Origin: Pedobacter ginsenosidimutans
GTDB lineage: Bacteria > Bacteroidota > Bacteroidia > Sphingobacteriales > Sphingobacteriaceae
Direction of reading: 5' to 3'
Length of the DNA stretch: 64,000 nucleotides
NCBI RefSeq assembly: GCF_001442625.1
Contig: NZ_LMZQ01000001.1
Coordinates: 310,001 to 374,000 of the forward strand
Every line of letters starts with the position of its first letter. Position 1 is the first letter of the stretch. Below the pieces are notes generated by a model that was not told the DNA's origin, did no database searches, and saw nothing but the letters and a program-made list of their open reading frames with translations. The position numbers and the translations under genes were made by a program. Shown here in pieces: positions 52,302 to 61,987 of the stretch.

Positions 52302-52541
52302 GCTAGTATATTTGGTCTACTGCAAGTTACGATTTTTCTTATCAAAACAGAACGGGAAAGCGGTCTGATATTCGCATATCACTGTTGTATTGTTAATGCG
52401 ATAATACCGTATTGATTTAAGACATATTGTATTGTTTCCGCGGAAAGTGTGCAGATCCTTCCCATACGGCGGTATAAATTGATATGCGGACTAAAGAGAA
52501 GACCACATATCAATCATGATTACCATCAACTGCAAATAGAA

Positions 52542-53387
52542 CTAACGGGTACCATCGCAAACACCCCTAAAATAGCCAACAGATTCAGCTATTCCTGCCA
52601 GGGGATCTTTCATGTCTTTTTCGTATTCTAAACTACAACAGCCCTGGTAATTCACCTTTCTCAGCATTTTTACGAATGCAGGGATATCAATTACACCACG
52701 ACCGAGTTCGCAAGTGGTACCTTCGTTTGCCGCTACCGTTACATTTTTTAAATGCATATCAAAAATACGTTTCGAGAATTTCTGAAGGTCTGCAACCGAA
52801 TCCCGTCCATCTCTTTTGTTATGTCCCATATCAAAGCATATCCCAACACGTTGATCCAGGTTTTTAATGAGGTTGTAGATGCTTTCTGCATTTGGATATA
52901 GTTTATCCTGAGGACCATGATTATGAATGGCATAACGAATATTATATTCTTTTGTCTTTTGGGCAACGTATTCCAGATCGGCATGAGCTGGAATCCCGAT
53001 CAACAAATCAACACCAACCCTTTTTGCATAATTAAATGCATTGTCAATCTCTTCTTTATTTTTGGTGTATATAGGCCCTACGGCATATCCAACTACATTA
53101 TTATCCTTAAGTTTAGCATGAAAGGCAGTAATTTCTTCTGTTGTACTTTTAAAAGGCAGATGAAAGTCTTTGATACAGAGGTAATGTACATCAACCCTTT
53201 TCATCATTTTAAGTGATTCGTCTAGGTTAAAGTTAAGGAAGCTATAACCGGCAATTGCTAATTTAAAAGGGTCTTTCCCCGCGGCATTACGTTTAGCAGG
53301 TGCTGCAAAAACTGAGGGGACATTGATCAGCGTTGTGGCAGTTAGCCCCAATATTCCTTTTTGCAAAAAATTTCTTCTTGTAGTCAT
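52542..53387 (-). CDS. Sugar phosphate isomerase/epimerase-like TIM-barrel protein, probably exported
   Basis: 281 residues. Leader MTTRRNFLQKGILGLTATTL is Tat-like. The AP-endonuclease-2/xylose-isomerase-like barrel shows IRYAIHNHGPQDKLYPNAES with metal-binding His, VGICFDMGHNKRDGRD (Asp/His) and CSLEYEKDM near the end (metal-binding Glu). Substrate unknown. The leader resembles that of the Gfo/Idh/MocA protein at 42403, and the two types often work on the same sugars, but they are not adjacent here. Confidence 0.87.
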   Translation of the reverse strand: MTTRRNFLQKGILGLTATTLINVPSVFAAPAKRNAAGKDPFKLAIAGYSFLNFNLDESLKMMKRVDVHYLCIKDFHLPFKSTTEEITAFHAKLKDNNVVGYAVGPIYTKNKEEIDNAFNYAKRVGVDLLIGIPAHADLEYVAQKTKEYNIRYAIHNHGPQDKLYPNAESIYNLIKNLDQRVGICFDMGHNKRDGRDSVADLQKFSKRIFDMHLKNVTVAANEGTTCELGRGVIDIPAFVKMLRKVNYQGCCSLEYEKDMKDPLAGIAESVGYFRGVCDGTR

Positions 53388-53511
53388 CTTAATTTTATCT
53401 GGCGATTAAAGTTAATATTTAAATTGCTGCAGTTCAAACGTGTAAACAGATCTTTTAAAAATGAACTGTTATCCATGGCACCAATATTCTGCCAGCATAA
53501 AGCTTAAACAC

Positions 53512-54684
53512 TTAATGTTCCTCACCTTCTTCTTCGGCATTCTTAACCTTGCTTAACAGGTCGTAAGCACCCTTTATCACCACCTTCACGTCATTGATCT
53601 GCTCAGCGAAAGAAACCTGGGTGTAACCATTTTCGGCAACTCCTGTTTTTACTTCCATCATCCTGTACCGGTAAGTGTTACTGCCCTTATCAGCAGGCTG
53701 ATCTATAAACACGAACTTTTTGCCTTCAAATTCAACAATTGCCGCATCAGGTAGTGCTTCAACCTTGTTCATTCCGCTTTCTACATAAGCCTTAAGGTAC
53801 ATACCCGGAAGCAGTTGTGTATCCTCCTTGTCCAGGTGGCAGTGAATTTGCACGGTACGCTCTTTACTAATTTCTCGGCCGATGAGATAAACCGTAGCCA
53901 TGCGTTCCTTTTCTTCATTGGCCAGTACAAAGCGAACTTTCTGCCCCAGCTTAAGCTTGGGTACATCTTTTTCAAATACCGTAAGCTCTGCATGTAAATG
54001 CTCGGTATCGGCAATTTTGAACAATACATCAGTAGTGCTGGCAAAGGCACCTATATTGGTGTTAACCTGTGTAACATAACCCGCCATTGGCGTATAGAGA
54101 TTAAAGGTTTTCTGGATTTGTCCTTTTTCCAGTGCAGGAAAACTGATGTTCATAATGGAAAGTTTTGACCGCTGCCCCAGCAATCTTGCACTCACACTCT
54201 GGTATTCGCTCCTTGCTTTCTGCAATGCTTTTTTGGAATTTACATTTTCCTTTGCCAATTCTTCCTGGCGGTCTAACTCCTGCTTTAAAAACTGCAACTG
54301 GCTTTTATAGTCCAGATAATCTTGTTGCATCTGAATGAATTCGGGATTCTGCATTACGGCTACAAGCGCCCCTTTGGCTACCCGTTTTCCCTGTAACATA
54401 TCGGTACTTTTTACAATCCCTTCCAGCGGTGTGGAAATAGATACCAGGCTTTGCGGGGGAAGGTCGAGCATGCCGTTTACTTTCGTTGTTCCGCTTAATT
54501 CCTTCAGCTCAATGTCTCCCAACGTAATTTCTGATAGCTTGTGCTGCTCTGGGGTAAGGGTTACGATATCGCGCTCTTCGTGAACGGGCTCTTTTTCGGG
54601 CGCCTTCTCCGAATTGGGACTGCTACAGCCAGCCAGATAAAATGGAAAGGATAGCAGGATAAAATATTTATATATGGATCTCAT
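53512..54684 (-). CDS. RND efflux periplasmic adaptor (membrane fusion protein), lipoprotein
   Basis: 390 residues. The lipobox is YLAGCSSPNS (Cys ~20). Barrel-sandwich (lipoyl) halves LVSISTPLEGIVKSTDMLQG and YTPMAGYVTQVNTNIGAFAS enclose a long coiled-coil hairpin (~115-185). The beta-barrel and membrane-proximal regions follow (HCHLDKEDTQLLPGMYLKAY). CusB/CzcB type. It begins 10 bp after the CzcA-TolC gene and ends the metal-efflux operon. Confidence 0.92.
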   Translation of the reverse strand: MRSIYKYFILLSFPFYLAGCSSPNSEKAPEKEPVHEERDIVTLTPEQHKLSEITLGDIELKELSGTTKVNGMLDLPPQSLVSISTPLEGIVKSTDMLQGKRVAKGALVAVMQNPEFIQMQQDYLDYKSQLQFLKQELDRQEELAKENVNSKKALQKARSEYQSVSARLLGQRSKLSIMNISFPALEKGQIQKTFNLYTPMAGYVTQVNTNIGAFASTTDVLFKIADTEHLHAELTVFEKDVPKLKLGQKVRFVLANEEKERMATVYLIGREISKERTVQIHCHLDKEDTQLLPGMYLKAYVESGMNKVEALPDAAIVEFEGKKFVFIDQPADKGSNTYRYRMMEVKTGVAENGYTQVSFAEQINDVKVVIKGAYDLLSKVKNAEEEGEEH

Positions 54685-54694
54685 GAGATTATGC

Positions 54695-57600
54695 TTAAAA
54701 TGATTTGTTGTTACCGGTTAAAAATTCTATCTGGTTGATGCTCTGGCTTAACTGGAGCAGGGCCATCAGGCGCCCCTCGTAAATACCATTCGCCTGTTTA
54801 AGGTTCAACAGGTATTCCGAATAGCCTATTTCGCCGTTCTGATAGGCAATGCGGCTGTTTTTCAATATCAGTGCCGCATTGCTTAGGGCCGAAGTAATAA
54901 AATAGTCGTAACGTTTCCTGTTTTTCAGGTATTCGCCCAGGGCCTGCTGGTACTGGCCTGTTAGTTTTCGCTGCTGGAGCTCCAGATCGTTCGAGGCAAT
55001 ATCCTTGTTAATGGATGCGGCCTTCGCCTTCGCCGAATAGGCCCGGTAAAATAGTGGAACGGAAAGCCCCACCTGAAAACCCTGGAAACGTTTGTCGCGG
55101 CCAAAGAAAACATCACTCCCGTTAACATTTTGAAAACCGGTTAGCGACTGGTTAAAATAGCCAAGCGTAAAATCGGGAAGTGCTTTGGCCAATTCTACTT
55201 TGCGCTGCTTTTCGGCAATCACAATCTGTTGCCTGAAATAGGCAATGGCTGGATTTTCATTTAGAAGCGCCGTATCTCCGATCGAAATCTCGGGTGTTTC
55301 CCTTAAAAACTTGTCGGCAATTAGGGGCAGCCCGCCCTTCCCAAGAAGCGTGGCAAGCTGTGCTTTATAAATTTCGATATCAGACCGGTCTTGATCGAGC
55401 AGGTTCTGTACATCCTTAAGCTGCGTCTCAGCGGCTACCTTTTCAAGCAAGTTTCCCTCCCCTGTTTTGTACTTCAGCGAAGCCGATTTTACAAAACCCT
55501 TATAAATGCTGTCTTGCTCGAGCAGCAGTTTTTCCTTCGAATAGAGGTACTGGAGATTGGTATAAACCGTCTTCACCTGAAAAATGAGTTCGTTTTTACT
55601 TGAAGCCACCTGAAGCTGGCCTGCTTTGATACGTTCATCTCCTAATGCCGCATTTGCAGCAAAAAGTGTTGGAAAGGGAATGCTTTGCGAAACGGTAAAA
55701 TTGTTGTCGTTTTTAACCAGACTGTTATACTGTCCGTAAAGCATAGACACTTCGGTTTTGGGCATTTCGAAAGCGCTTTTCCTGAGCGCCTGCTGCAGCC
55801 CTACACTAAGGTTAGCCCCGCTAATCGCCCTGTTGTTTTCCAGCGCCAAAGATACCGCCTTTTCAAGGGTTAATGCTGTTTGAGCCTTAGCAGGCTGCAA
55901 TCCAAACAAGGCAATAAACATAATGATTATACCTGCTATAGGAGCAACTCTTACTTTTTTCCTGCCCATTTTTTCTACCCAGATATAAAGCACTGGAAGT
56001 ACCAAAAGGGTCAACAGTGTTGCTGAGATCAGTCCACCAATAACAACCGTTGCCAATGGGCGCTGTACTTCAGCCCCGCTTCCGCCTGAGATAGCCATTG
56101 GAAGAAAACCCAGAGAGGCAACAAGGGCCGTCATAATCACCGGACGAAGCCTAACCGAAGTTCCAGTTTTGATAATTTCGAGAATATCGTTCATTCCTTC
56201 TTTTTTTAACCTGTTAAATTCACTGATCAGCACAATACCATTCAGTACTGCTACACCAAATAGCGCAATAAAGCCGATGCCTGCGGAGATACTAAAGGGC
56301 ATACCCCGTGCCCATAGGGCGAATACGCCACCAATAGCCGACAATGGAATTGCGGTAAAAATTAAAAGCGCATGTTTAATCGATGAAAAAGTAAGATAAA
56401 GCAACAGTAAAATGAGTAATAGTGCCAGTGGTACGGCAATACCCAATCTTTTGGTGGCCGCCTGCAGGTTCTCAAAAGTGCCGCCAAAGGTTGGATAATA
56501 TCCTGGTAAAAACTTAACCTCGGTATCAATCTTCTGCTGGATTTCCTTTACAATACTTTCCACATCTCTTCCCCTCACATTAAAACCAACGGTAATCCGT
56601 CGCTTTGCATCATCACGCTGGATCTGGTTTGGTCCTTCCCTATACTGGATATCAGCCAGTTGTTCCAGCGGAATCTGGTTGCCATTAGGTGCCGTTACAA
56701 ATAGGTTCTTCACATCCTCAAGCGATTGTCTATTTTCTTTTTCCAGGCGGACAACCATATCAAATCGTTTTTCGCCCTCGAATACAAGACCAGCCACTTC
56801 GCCGGCAAAGCCCGAGCGGATAGCCGTATTCACATCCTCGATGTTCAGTCCGAACTGCGCGATTTTTTCCCGGTGAAATTTAATGATGACCTGTGGAAGT
56901 CCTGAAGCCTGTTCTACATAAATATCCTCGGCACCATCTATTTTTCTTGCTATAGCTCCAATTTTAGCTGCATAGGCACTTAGCTTCGAAAAATCCTCAC
57001 CATAGATCTTAATGACCACATCTTGCCTGGCGCCAGTCATGAGTTCATTAAAGCGCATCTGGATAGGCTGCTGGAAGCCGAAAGTAACCCCAGGAATATA
57101 CTGTTCCAGTTTGGCCTGCATCTTTCCCGCAAGCTCGTCTCTCGTCGAAGCATTGGTCCAGTCGCCCTTTTCCTTTAAGATAATAATCAGATCACAGGCT
57201 TCTACCGGCATGGGGTCGGTAGGAATCTCGCTAGAGCCAATCTTCCCGATTACCTCTTTTACCTCAGGAAAGTTTGCTTTTAATACTTTAGCAGCCCGTG
57301 TAGCGGCCTCAATGGTTTGAGAAAGACTACTTCCGGTAAGCACTCTAGTTTCTACGGCAAAGTCGCCCTCCTCTAGCGTGGGAATAAATTCAGCGCCCAG
57401 ATAATTGAAAATAATAAGGCAAATGGCAAATAATCCTATGGCAATGCCCACAACGGCCATCCTTGCCCGCAGTGCAAAATTGAGCATTGGGGTGTACACC
57501 TTTTGAAAAAAAGACATGATCTTGTCTGAGATATTTCGTTTGGTGCTGATGGTTTTGTTTAGAAACAGCGCACTCATCATCGGCACATAAGTTAACGACA

Positions 57601-59071
57601 AGATAAAAGCACCAAGGATAGCAAAAGCCACCGTTTGAGCCATTGGCCTAAACATCTTGCCTTCTATACCAACCAGGGCCAGAATCGGCAGGTAAACGAT
57701 GAGGATAATGATTTCGCCGAAAGCGGCGCTGTTACGGATCTTGGAAGCAGATTCAAAAATCTCTGTATCCATCTCCTGCTGGCTTAACCTGTTTTTGTTT
57801 TTTCGGATGCCCAGATGGTGAAGAGATGCCTCTACAATGATTACCGCTCCATCTACAATTAGCCCAAAGTCTATAGCGCCAAGGCTCATCAGGTTTCCGC
57901 TGACGCCAAAAAGGTTCATCAGGCATATAGCAAAAAGCATGGCAAGTGGAATAACCGAGGCTACAATCAGTCCGGCACGGAAATTCCCCAAAAGCAGTAC
58001 CAGTACAAAGATCACAATCAATGCACCTTCCGCAAGGTTTTTAGCCACCGTACCAATGGCACTGTCTACCAGTTTTGTGCGATCGAGGAATGGTTCGATA
58101 ACCACGCCCTCTGGAAGATTCTTTGCAATCTGATCCATCCGGGTTTTTACGTTTGCAATAACCTTTGAAGAATTGGCACCCTTTAGCATCATTACTACTG
58201 CCCCCACTACCTCGCCCTGATCGTTTCTGGTCATGGCACCATACCTGGTGGCCGCACCGATCCGCACTTCTGCTACATTTCGGATCAGCACGGGAATGCT
58301 GTTCTCATTGGTCCGTACAACGATGTTCTCAATGTCCTCAATGCTGTTGATAAGTCCTTCGCTCCTGATAAAATAGGCATTGGGTTTCTTATCGATGTAA
58401 GATCCGCCGGTGTTCTGGTTGTTTTTTTCAAGCGCCTTAAAAATGTCGCTGATGGAGATATCCATACTTCTGAGCTTATCAGGATTGAGGGCAATCTCAT
58501 ACTGTTTGAGGTATCCCCCAAAGCTGCTTACATCTGCTATGCCCTCTACGCCCAGGAGCTGGCGGCGAACAATCCAGTCTTGAATGGTGCGGAGTTCGGT
58601 AGCATCATATTTTTTTTCATATCCCTTTTTGGGATGGATTACATACTGGTAAATCTCTCCAAGTCCTGTTGTTAATGGTGCAATCTCGGGTGTGCCGATC
58701 CCCTTCGGAATGGCTCTTTCTACTTCGGCAAGCCTTTCGCTCACCTGTTGGCGGGCCCAGTAAATCTCTATATTTTCCTTAAATACCACCGTCACAACCG
58801 AAAGGCCAAACCTGCTAAAGGAACGAATTTCTTCTATTCCGGGAATAGTGGCCATGGTTTGCTCTACGGGATAGGTGACAAAGCGCTCAATATCTTCCGC
58901 GCCGTTGCTTGGCGAGGAGGTAATAATCTGTACCTGGTTATTGGTAATATCGGGAAGGGCATCTATGGGCAGCTGCCTAAGGGAGTATATGCCCCAGGCA
59001 ATCAGCGCCAGTATCATAATTCCCACCAGCAGTTTCTGCCTGATGGAGAATTGTATTATTCTGTTCAACAT
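54695..59071 (-). CDS. czcA: CzcA-type heavy-metal RND pump fused to a TolC-like outer-membrane channel
   Basis: 1458 residues. Residues ~1-1040 form a full RND pump with twelve membrane helices; the metal-specific signature in helix 4 is DFGLIVDGAVIIVEA (~403-417), with the two Asp and Glu of the CzcA (Co/Zn/Cd) subgroup, unlike the CusA type. From ~1050 a second hydrophobic leader (IIIMFIALFGLQPAKAQ) starts an OEP/TolC domain (LTLEKAVSLALENNRAISGA) running to the end. Fusions of this kind are known in Bacteroidota. With the adaptor downstream it forms a complete tripartite efflux system in two polypeptides. Confidence 0.94.
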   Translation of the reverse strand: MLNRIIQFSIRQKLLVGIMILALIAWGIYSLRQLPIDALPDITNNQVQIITSSPSNGAEDIERFVTYPVEQTMATIPGIEEIRSFSRFGLSVVTVVFKENIEIYWARQQVSERLAEVERAIPKGIGTPEIAPLTTGLGEIYQYVIHPKKGYEKKYDATELRTIQDWIVRRQLLGVEGIADVSSFGGYLKQYEIALNPDKLRSMDISISDIFKALEKNNQNTGGSYIDKKPNAYFIRSEGLINSIEDIENIVVRTNENSIPVLIRNVAEVRIGAATRYGAMTRNDQGEVVGAVVMMLKGANSSKVIANVKTRMDQIAKNLPEGVVIEPFLDRTKLVDSAIGTVAKNLAEGALIVIFVLVLLLGNFRAGLIVASVIPLAMLFAICLMNLFGVSGNLMSLGAIDFGLIVDGAVIIVEASLHHLGIRKNKNRLSQQEMDTEIFESASKIRNSAAFGEIIILIVYLPILALVGIEGKMFRPMAQTVAFAILGAFILSLTYVPMMSALFLNKTISTKRNISDKIMSFFQKVYTPMLNFALRARMAVVGIAIGLFAICLIIFNYLGAEFIPTLEEGDFAVETRVLTGSSLSQTIEAATRAAKVLKANFPEVKEVIGKIGSSEIPTDPMPVEACDLIIILKEKGDWTNASTRDELAGKMQAKLEQYIPGVTFGFQQPIQMRFNELMTGARQDVVIKIYGEDFSKLSAYAAKIGAIARKIDGAEDIYVEQASGLPQVIIKFHREKIAQFGLNIEDVNTAIRSGFAGEVAGLVFEGEKRFDMVVRLEKENRQSLEDVKNLFVTAPNGNQIPLEQLADIQYREGPNQIQRDDAKRRITVGFNVRGRDVESIVKEIQQKIDTEVKFLPGYYPTFGGTFENLQAATKRLGIAVPLALLLILLLLYLTFSSIKHALLIFTAIPLSAIGGVFALWARGMPFSISAGIGFIALFGVAVLNGIVLISEFNRLKKEGMNDILEIIKTGTSVRLRPVIMTALVASLGFLPMAISGGSGAEVQRPLATVVIGGLISATLLTLLVLPVLYIWVEKMGRKKVRVAPIAGIIIMFIALFGLQPAKAQTALTLEKAVSLALENNRAISGANLSVGLQQALRKSAFEMPKTEVSMLYGQYNSLVKNDNNFTVSQSIPFPTLFAANAALGDERIKAGQLQVASSKNELIFQVKTVYTNLQYLYSKEKLLLEQDSIYKGFVKSASLKYKTGEGNLLEKVAAETQLKDVQNLLDQDRSDIEIYKAQLATLLGKGGLPLIADKFLRETPEISIGDTALLNENPAIAYFRQQIVIAEKQRKVELAKALPDFTLGYFNQSLTGFQNVNGSDVFFGRDKRFQGFQVGLSVPLFYRAYSAKAKAASINKDIASNDLELQQRKLTGQYQQALGEYLKNRKRYDYFITSALSNAALILKNSRIAYQNGEIGYSEYLLNLKQANGIYEGRLMALLQLSQSINQIEFLTGNNKSF

Positions 59072-59110
59072 TTTCGTTTAAATCAAAAATCAATAAATAG
59101 CGGGGCATCA

Positions 59111-59128
59111 TTGCACCTCATGGTGCAA
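59111..59128. terminator. Hairpin between the Cys/His-rich gene and the efflux pump
   Basis: TTGCACC-TCAT-GGTGCAA forms a 7-bp stem 59 bp after the small gene's stop and 40 bp before the pump's ATG. It could attenuate transcription into the pump or be the half-sites of a metalloregulator. No T run follows on the minus strand. Confidence 0.4.
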
Positions 59129-59186
59129 AATTGTGCTTGTAAAAAAGCATACTTTTCATGGACAGCGCCATGAGACAAAAATTTGA

Positions 59187-59504
59187 TTAAACGAGTTTAG
59201 GCGGTTGCCAAATATCGAGTGGTTGTTTTTTCAATGCCGAGCACTGGAAAACCGGATATGGTTTCCGGAATACCGGAACAATCAGATCTGTTAACTTTTC
59301 GGTTGGAAAGTGTTGACCCACCGAGCAGCAGGCACAGCTGCAGAATGGCGGACAGGATTCTCCATGCATATGCTCAGCTTTTGATTGATCGCTGTGCACA
59401 GTGCTTTCAGTGTGAGACTTGGAAACCATATCTTCCTTGTCCTGGCAGGGCATTAGGCCCAGAAGGATCAGATAAAGAGAAAAAAGGAATACAAAATTTT
59501 TCAC
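59187..59504 (-). CDS. Small Cys/His-rich exported protein (DUF6660-like)
   Basis: About 105 residues using the GTG at 59504 (MKNFVFLFSLYLILLGLMPC); a TTG at 59513 is the alternative and no ATG is available. The hydrophobic leader ends near the MPC motif. The mature part carries a metal-ligand-rich stretch, HSDQSKAEHMHGESCPPFCS followed by CACC. Proteins like this precede CusA/CzcA genes in many Bacteroidota. A periplasmic metal-binding role is inferred. It leads the RND operon. Confidence 0.7.
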   Translation of the reverse strand: MKNFVFLFSLYLILLGLMPCQDKEDMVSKSHTESTVHSDQSKAEHMHGESCPPFCSCACCSVGQHFPTEKLTDLIVPVFRKPYPVFQCSALKKQPLDIWQPPKLV

Positions 59505-59672
59505 CAAGGGCAAATGTAATGATTAAAGTTTTTAATTCATAAAGCCCATTTTCTTTTAATTCCTGTTCTGTTTTAGTGGTTGAAAAACCATCTGTCAATT
59601 TATTAATTGATAACCAATCCCGATGAAAATTAATATCTTGTGGAACTAAATTAACAATCATGCTCTATCTGT

Positions 59673-60095
59673 ATGGAAAGATTTGAAGAAATACTAACAA
59701 AATATAATTTCACCAAACGGACCAACAAACCAAAGACCACTTTTGAGGAATCTGAAAAAATAATAAACTTCAAACTTCCTAACGATTATAAAACTTTTGC
59801 TTTAAATTATTCGGGACTTGAAGGTTTTATTGGGGAGCAATATGTTAGACTTTGGGACTTCGACGAAGTAATTGAAATGAATACCGACTATCAAATTTTC
59901 GAGCATTTACCAAACACATTAGCAATTGGAGGAAATGGTAGTGGAGAGTACATTGCAATAGAACAATTAAATGATAATAGTTTAAGAATTGTGTTATCTC
60001 CATTCCTAATCGAGGAAGAAGCACATATTGAAATAGGAATTTCCTTTACCGATTTTTTAGAGCGTTTAGAAAACCGAAAAGAGTGGTTTGAATAA
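59673..60095 (+). CDS. SMI1/KNR4-family protein (immunity-type)
   Basis: 140 residues. The SMI1/KNR4 fold signature is seen in FKLPNDYKTFALNYSGLEGF, VRLWDFDEVIEMN and LAIGGNGSGEYIAIE. In bacteria most members are immunity proteins for nuclease or deaminase toxins of polymorphic secretion systems. No toxin gene is in the window. The gene is noticeably AT-rich against its neighbours. It is followed 58 bp later by another small unknown gene. Confidence 0.88.
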   Translation: MERFEEILTKYNFTKRTNKPKTTFEESEKIINFKLPNDYKTFALNYSGLEGFIGEQYVRLWDFDEVIEMNTDYQIFEHLPNTLAIGGNGSGEYIAIEQLNDNSLRIVLSPFLIEEEAHIEIGISFTDFLERLENRKEWFE

Positions 60096-60153
60096 TTAAA
60101 ACCACATATCACTAACAAACTGACCTAACGTTAGAAAGGAGAATTAGACTATA

Positions 60154-60633
60154 ATGCCAATGATCATACTTACATTTAAAGATTGGGTTTTAACAGTTGA
60201 TCATGAAAGCACGAAATCAACCTATGCTGCCGTTGAAAATGGTAGTGCGGAGGATTGTAATTGTAATGATTGCTTGAATTATATTCAGAATAGAGGTAAC
60301 ATATTCCCAGAACAGGTTAAGCATTTATTTAATCAACTTGGTGTAGATTACCACAAAGAAAGTGAGGTTTGGCGAATGTGTAAAGAAAACGACGGTACAC
60401 ACCGCTATAGTGTAATATTTCATTTTAAAGGAAGCTTTGAAGGCACTGATTGTTTAGTCTCACTTAATGGCTCACAAGCAATTAAACTAAATCCTATAAC
60501 AGATTCTTTTAAAATCGGTTTCACCGAGGGCGATGATCTAACCTACTTTAAAGATAAAAATGATTTGATTCAGATTGAAATTGAAATCATGGTGCCTTGG
60601 GTTATCGATAGAATGTTAGAAAGCGAGTGGTAG
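60154..60633 (+). CDS. Unknown small protein with a CxCxxC motif
   Basis: 159 residues. It opens with FKDWVLTVDHESTKSTYAAV, then DCNCNDCLNYIQNRGNIFPE and LGVDYHKESEV; the CxC-x2-C motif and the W-T-Y pattern define a family of uncharacterised proteins I have seen in Bacteroidota and Firmicutes but cannot name. No signal peptide. Its position right after an SMI1 gene and its AT-richness suggest an orphan immunity cassette, which is inference. Confidence 0.72.
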   Translation: MPMIILTFKDWVLTVDHESTKSTYAAVENGSAEDCNCNDCLNYIQNRGNIFPEQVKHLFNQLGVDYHKESEVWRMCKENDGTHRYSVIFHFKGSFEGTDCLVSLNGSQAIKLNPITDSFKIGFTEGDDLTYFKDKNDLIQIEIEIMVPWVIDRMLESEW

Positions 60634-60862
60634 TTTCTTATCTCAATAAAATGAACTTTCAAAGGAAGCCTTGTTGTTATCCAAACCCCCAGCTCCTTCA
60701 AATTTTAACAGTCCTAAAACAATAGTATGAAAAACCTTTCCTATAAGCAACATTTCAATCCTTTCAGCCCGGCTTAATGTATTACGTATTATTGTAGATG
60801 CAAAGTTATGCGATAAAGAATGTTGGTTATTTTTATGGCTTGCGATTTTTACAAGCACTTGC

Positions 60863-61978
60863 ATGAGTACTAACCTAAATAATGAGCTGGCTACCAAGCC
60901 ACATTACCCTATATTAGACGGCCTTCGCGGTGTGTCCGCTATAATCGTTGTCACCTTTCACTTAACCGAGCCCTTGGGAACCGGGCACCTCGATATCCTG
61001 GTGAACCATGGTTATCTGGCTGTAGATTTTTTCTTTTTATTATCGGGTTTTGTAATGGGCTACGCTTATGACGACCGATGGAACAAAATGAGCGTAGGCA
61101 GTTTTTTCAAGCGCCGTATTATACGTTTGCAGCCCATGGTGATTTTGGGGATGACCCTCGGCGCTATTGGATTCTATTTTACAGATTCTACCATATGGCC
61201 GCTTATTCATACTATTCCGCTCTGGAAGATGATGCTGGTACTGCTGATTGGCTACACCATCCTGCCAATACCACTATCGCTTGATATACGTGGCTGGCAA
61301 GAAATGCATCCCATGAATAGCGTGGGCTGGTCGTTGTTCTTTGAATACATTGCCAATATTCTTTATGCGGTGTGGATCAGGAAGTTTTCCAAAACTGCGT
61401 TAACTATCTTGGTAATTATTGCGGCTATCGCATTGGCACAGCTGGCCATTACAAACGGTGACGTAAGCGGGGGCTGGACACTGAATGTTGAACAGGTACG
61501 CATTGGTTTTAGCCGTACCCTATATCCCTTTTTTGCGGGTTTGTTACTCTCGCGTATCTCGAAACCGACCCGGATTAAAAATGCCTTTTTATGGTGCAGC
61601 CTTTTAATCGCTATGGTATTGTATATGCCGCGCATTGGCGGTGCAGAACACCTGTGGATGAACGGAATTTATGAATCTGTTTGTATTATCATTATTTTCC
61701 CGCTTATCGTGTACATTGGCGCCAGTGGCGTGCTGCAAACGCCAAGAGAGCACAGGATATGCAAATTTTTAGGCGATATATCCTATCCACTTTACCTGGT
61801 ACATTATCCACTGGTTTATTTTTACGTGGCCTGGATCAGCAATCATAAAGGCATCACCATTGTGCAGGCCTGGCCTTATGCCCTGCTCATTTTAGTAGGT
61901 GGTATTGTTTTGGCTTATGCCACCTTAAAATGGTACGACGAGCCAATACGCAAATGGTTGCGGGAAAAGCTGGGCTAA
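60863..61978 (+). CDS. Membrane acyltransferase (acyltransferase-3 family)
   Basis: 371 residues with about ten membrane segments. The family start is HYPILDGLRGVSAIIVVTFH with the catalytic His, followed by DFFFLLSGFVMGYAYD and FFKRRIIRLQPMV (Arg). The end contains SYPLYLVHYPLVYFYVAWIS. Such OatA/ExoZ-like enzymes acetylate surface sugars. No neighbouring glycan genes identify the target. The 229 bp before it (60634-60862) hold no convincing gene. Confidence 0.9.
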   Translation: MSTNLNNELATKPHYPILDGLRGVSAIIVVTFHLTEPLGTGHLDILVNHGYLAVDFFFLLSGFVMGYAYDDRWNKMSVGSFFKRRIIRLQPMVILGMTLGAIGFYFTDSTIWPLIHTIPLWKMMLVLLIGYTILPIPLSLDIRGWQEMHPMNSVGWSLFFEYIANILYAVWIRKFSKTALTILVIIAAIALAQLAITNGDVSGGWTLNVEQVRIGFSRTLYPFFAGLLLSRISKPTRIKNAFLWCSLLIAMVLYMPRIGGAEHLWMNGIYESVCIIIIFPLIVYIGASGVLQTPREHRICKFLGDISYPLYLVHYPLVYFYVAWISNHKGITIVQAWPYALLILVGGIVLAYATLKWYDEPIRKWLREKLG

Positions 61979-61987
61979 GATTTGGCT

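Noticed and set aside
59407..59661. Minus-strand 84-codon frame overlapping the Cys/His-rich gene
   Set aside because: It is a different frame over the start of the better-supported small exported protein and has no leader or motif.
60643..60897. Minus-strand open frame of 84 codons before the acyltransferase
   Set aside because: It overlaps the start of a well-supported gene, has no recognisable domain and no promoter. I treat the region as intergenic.
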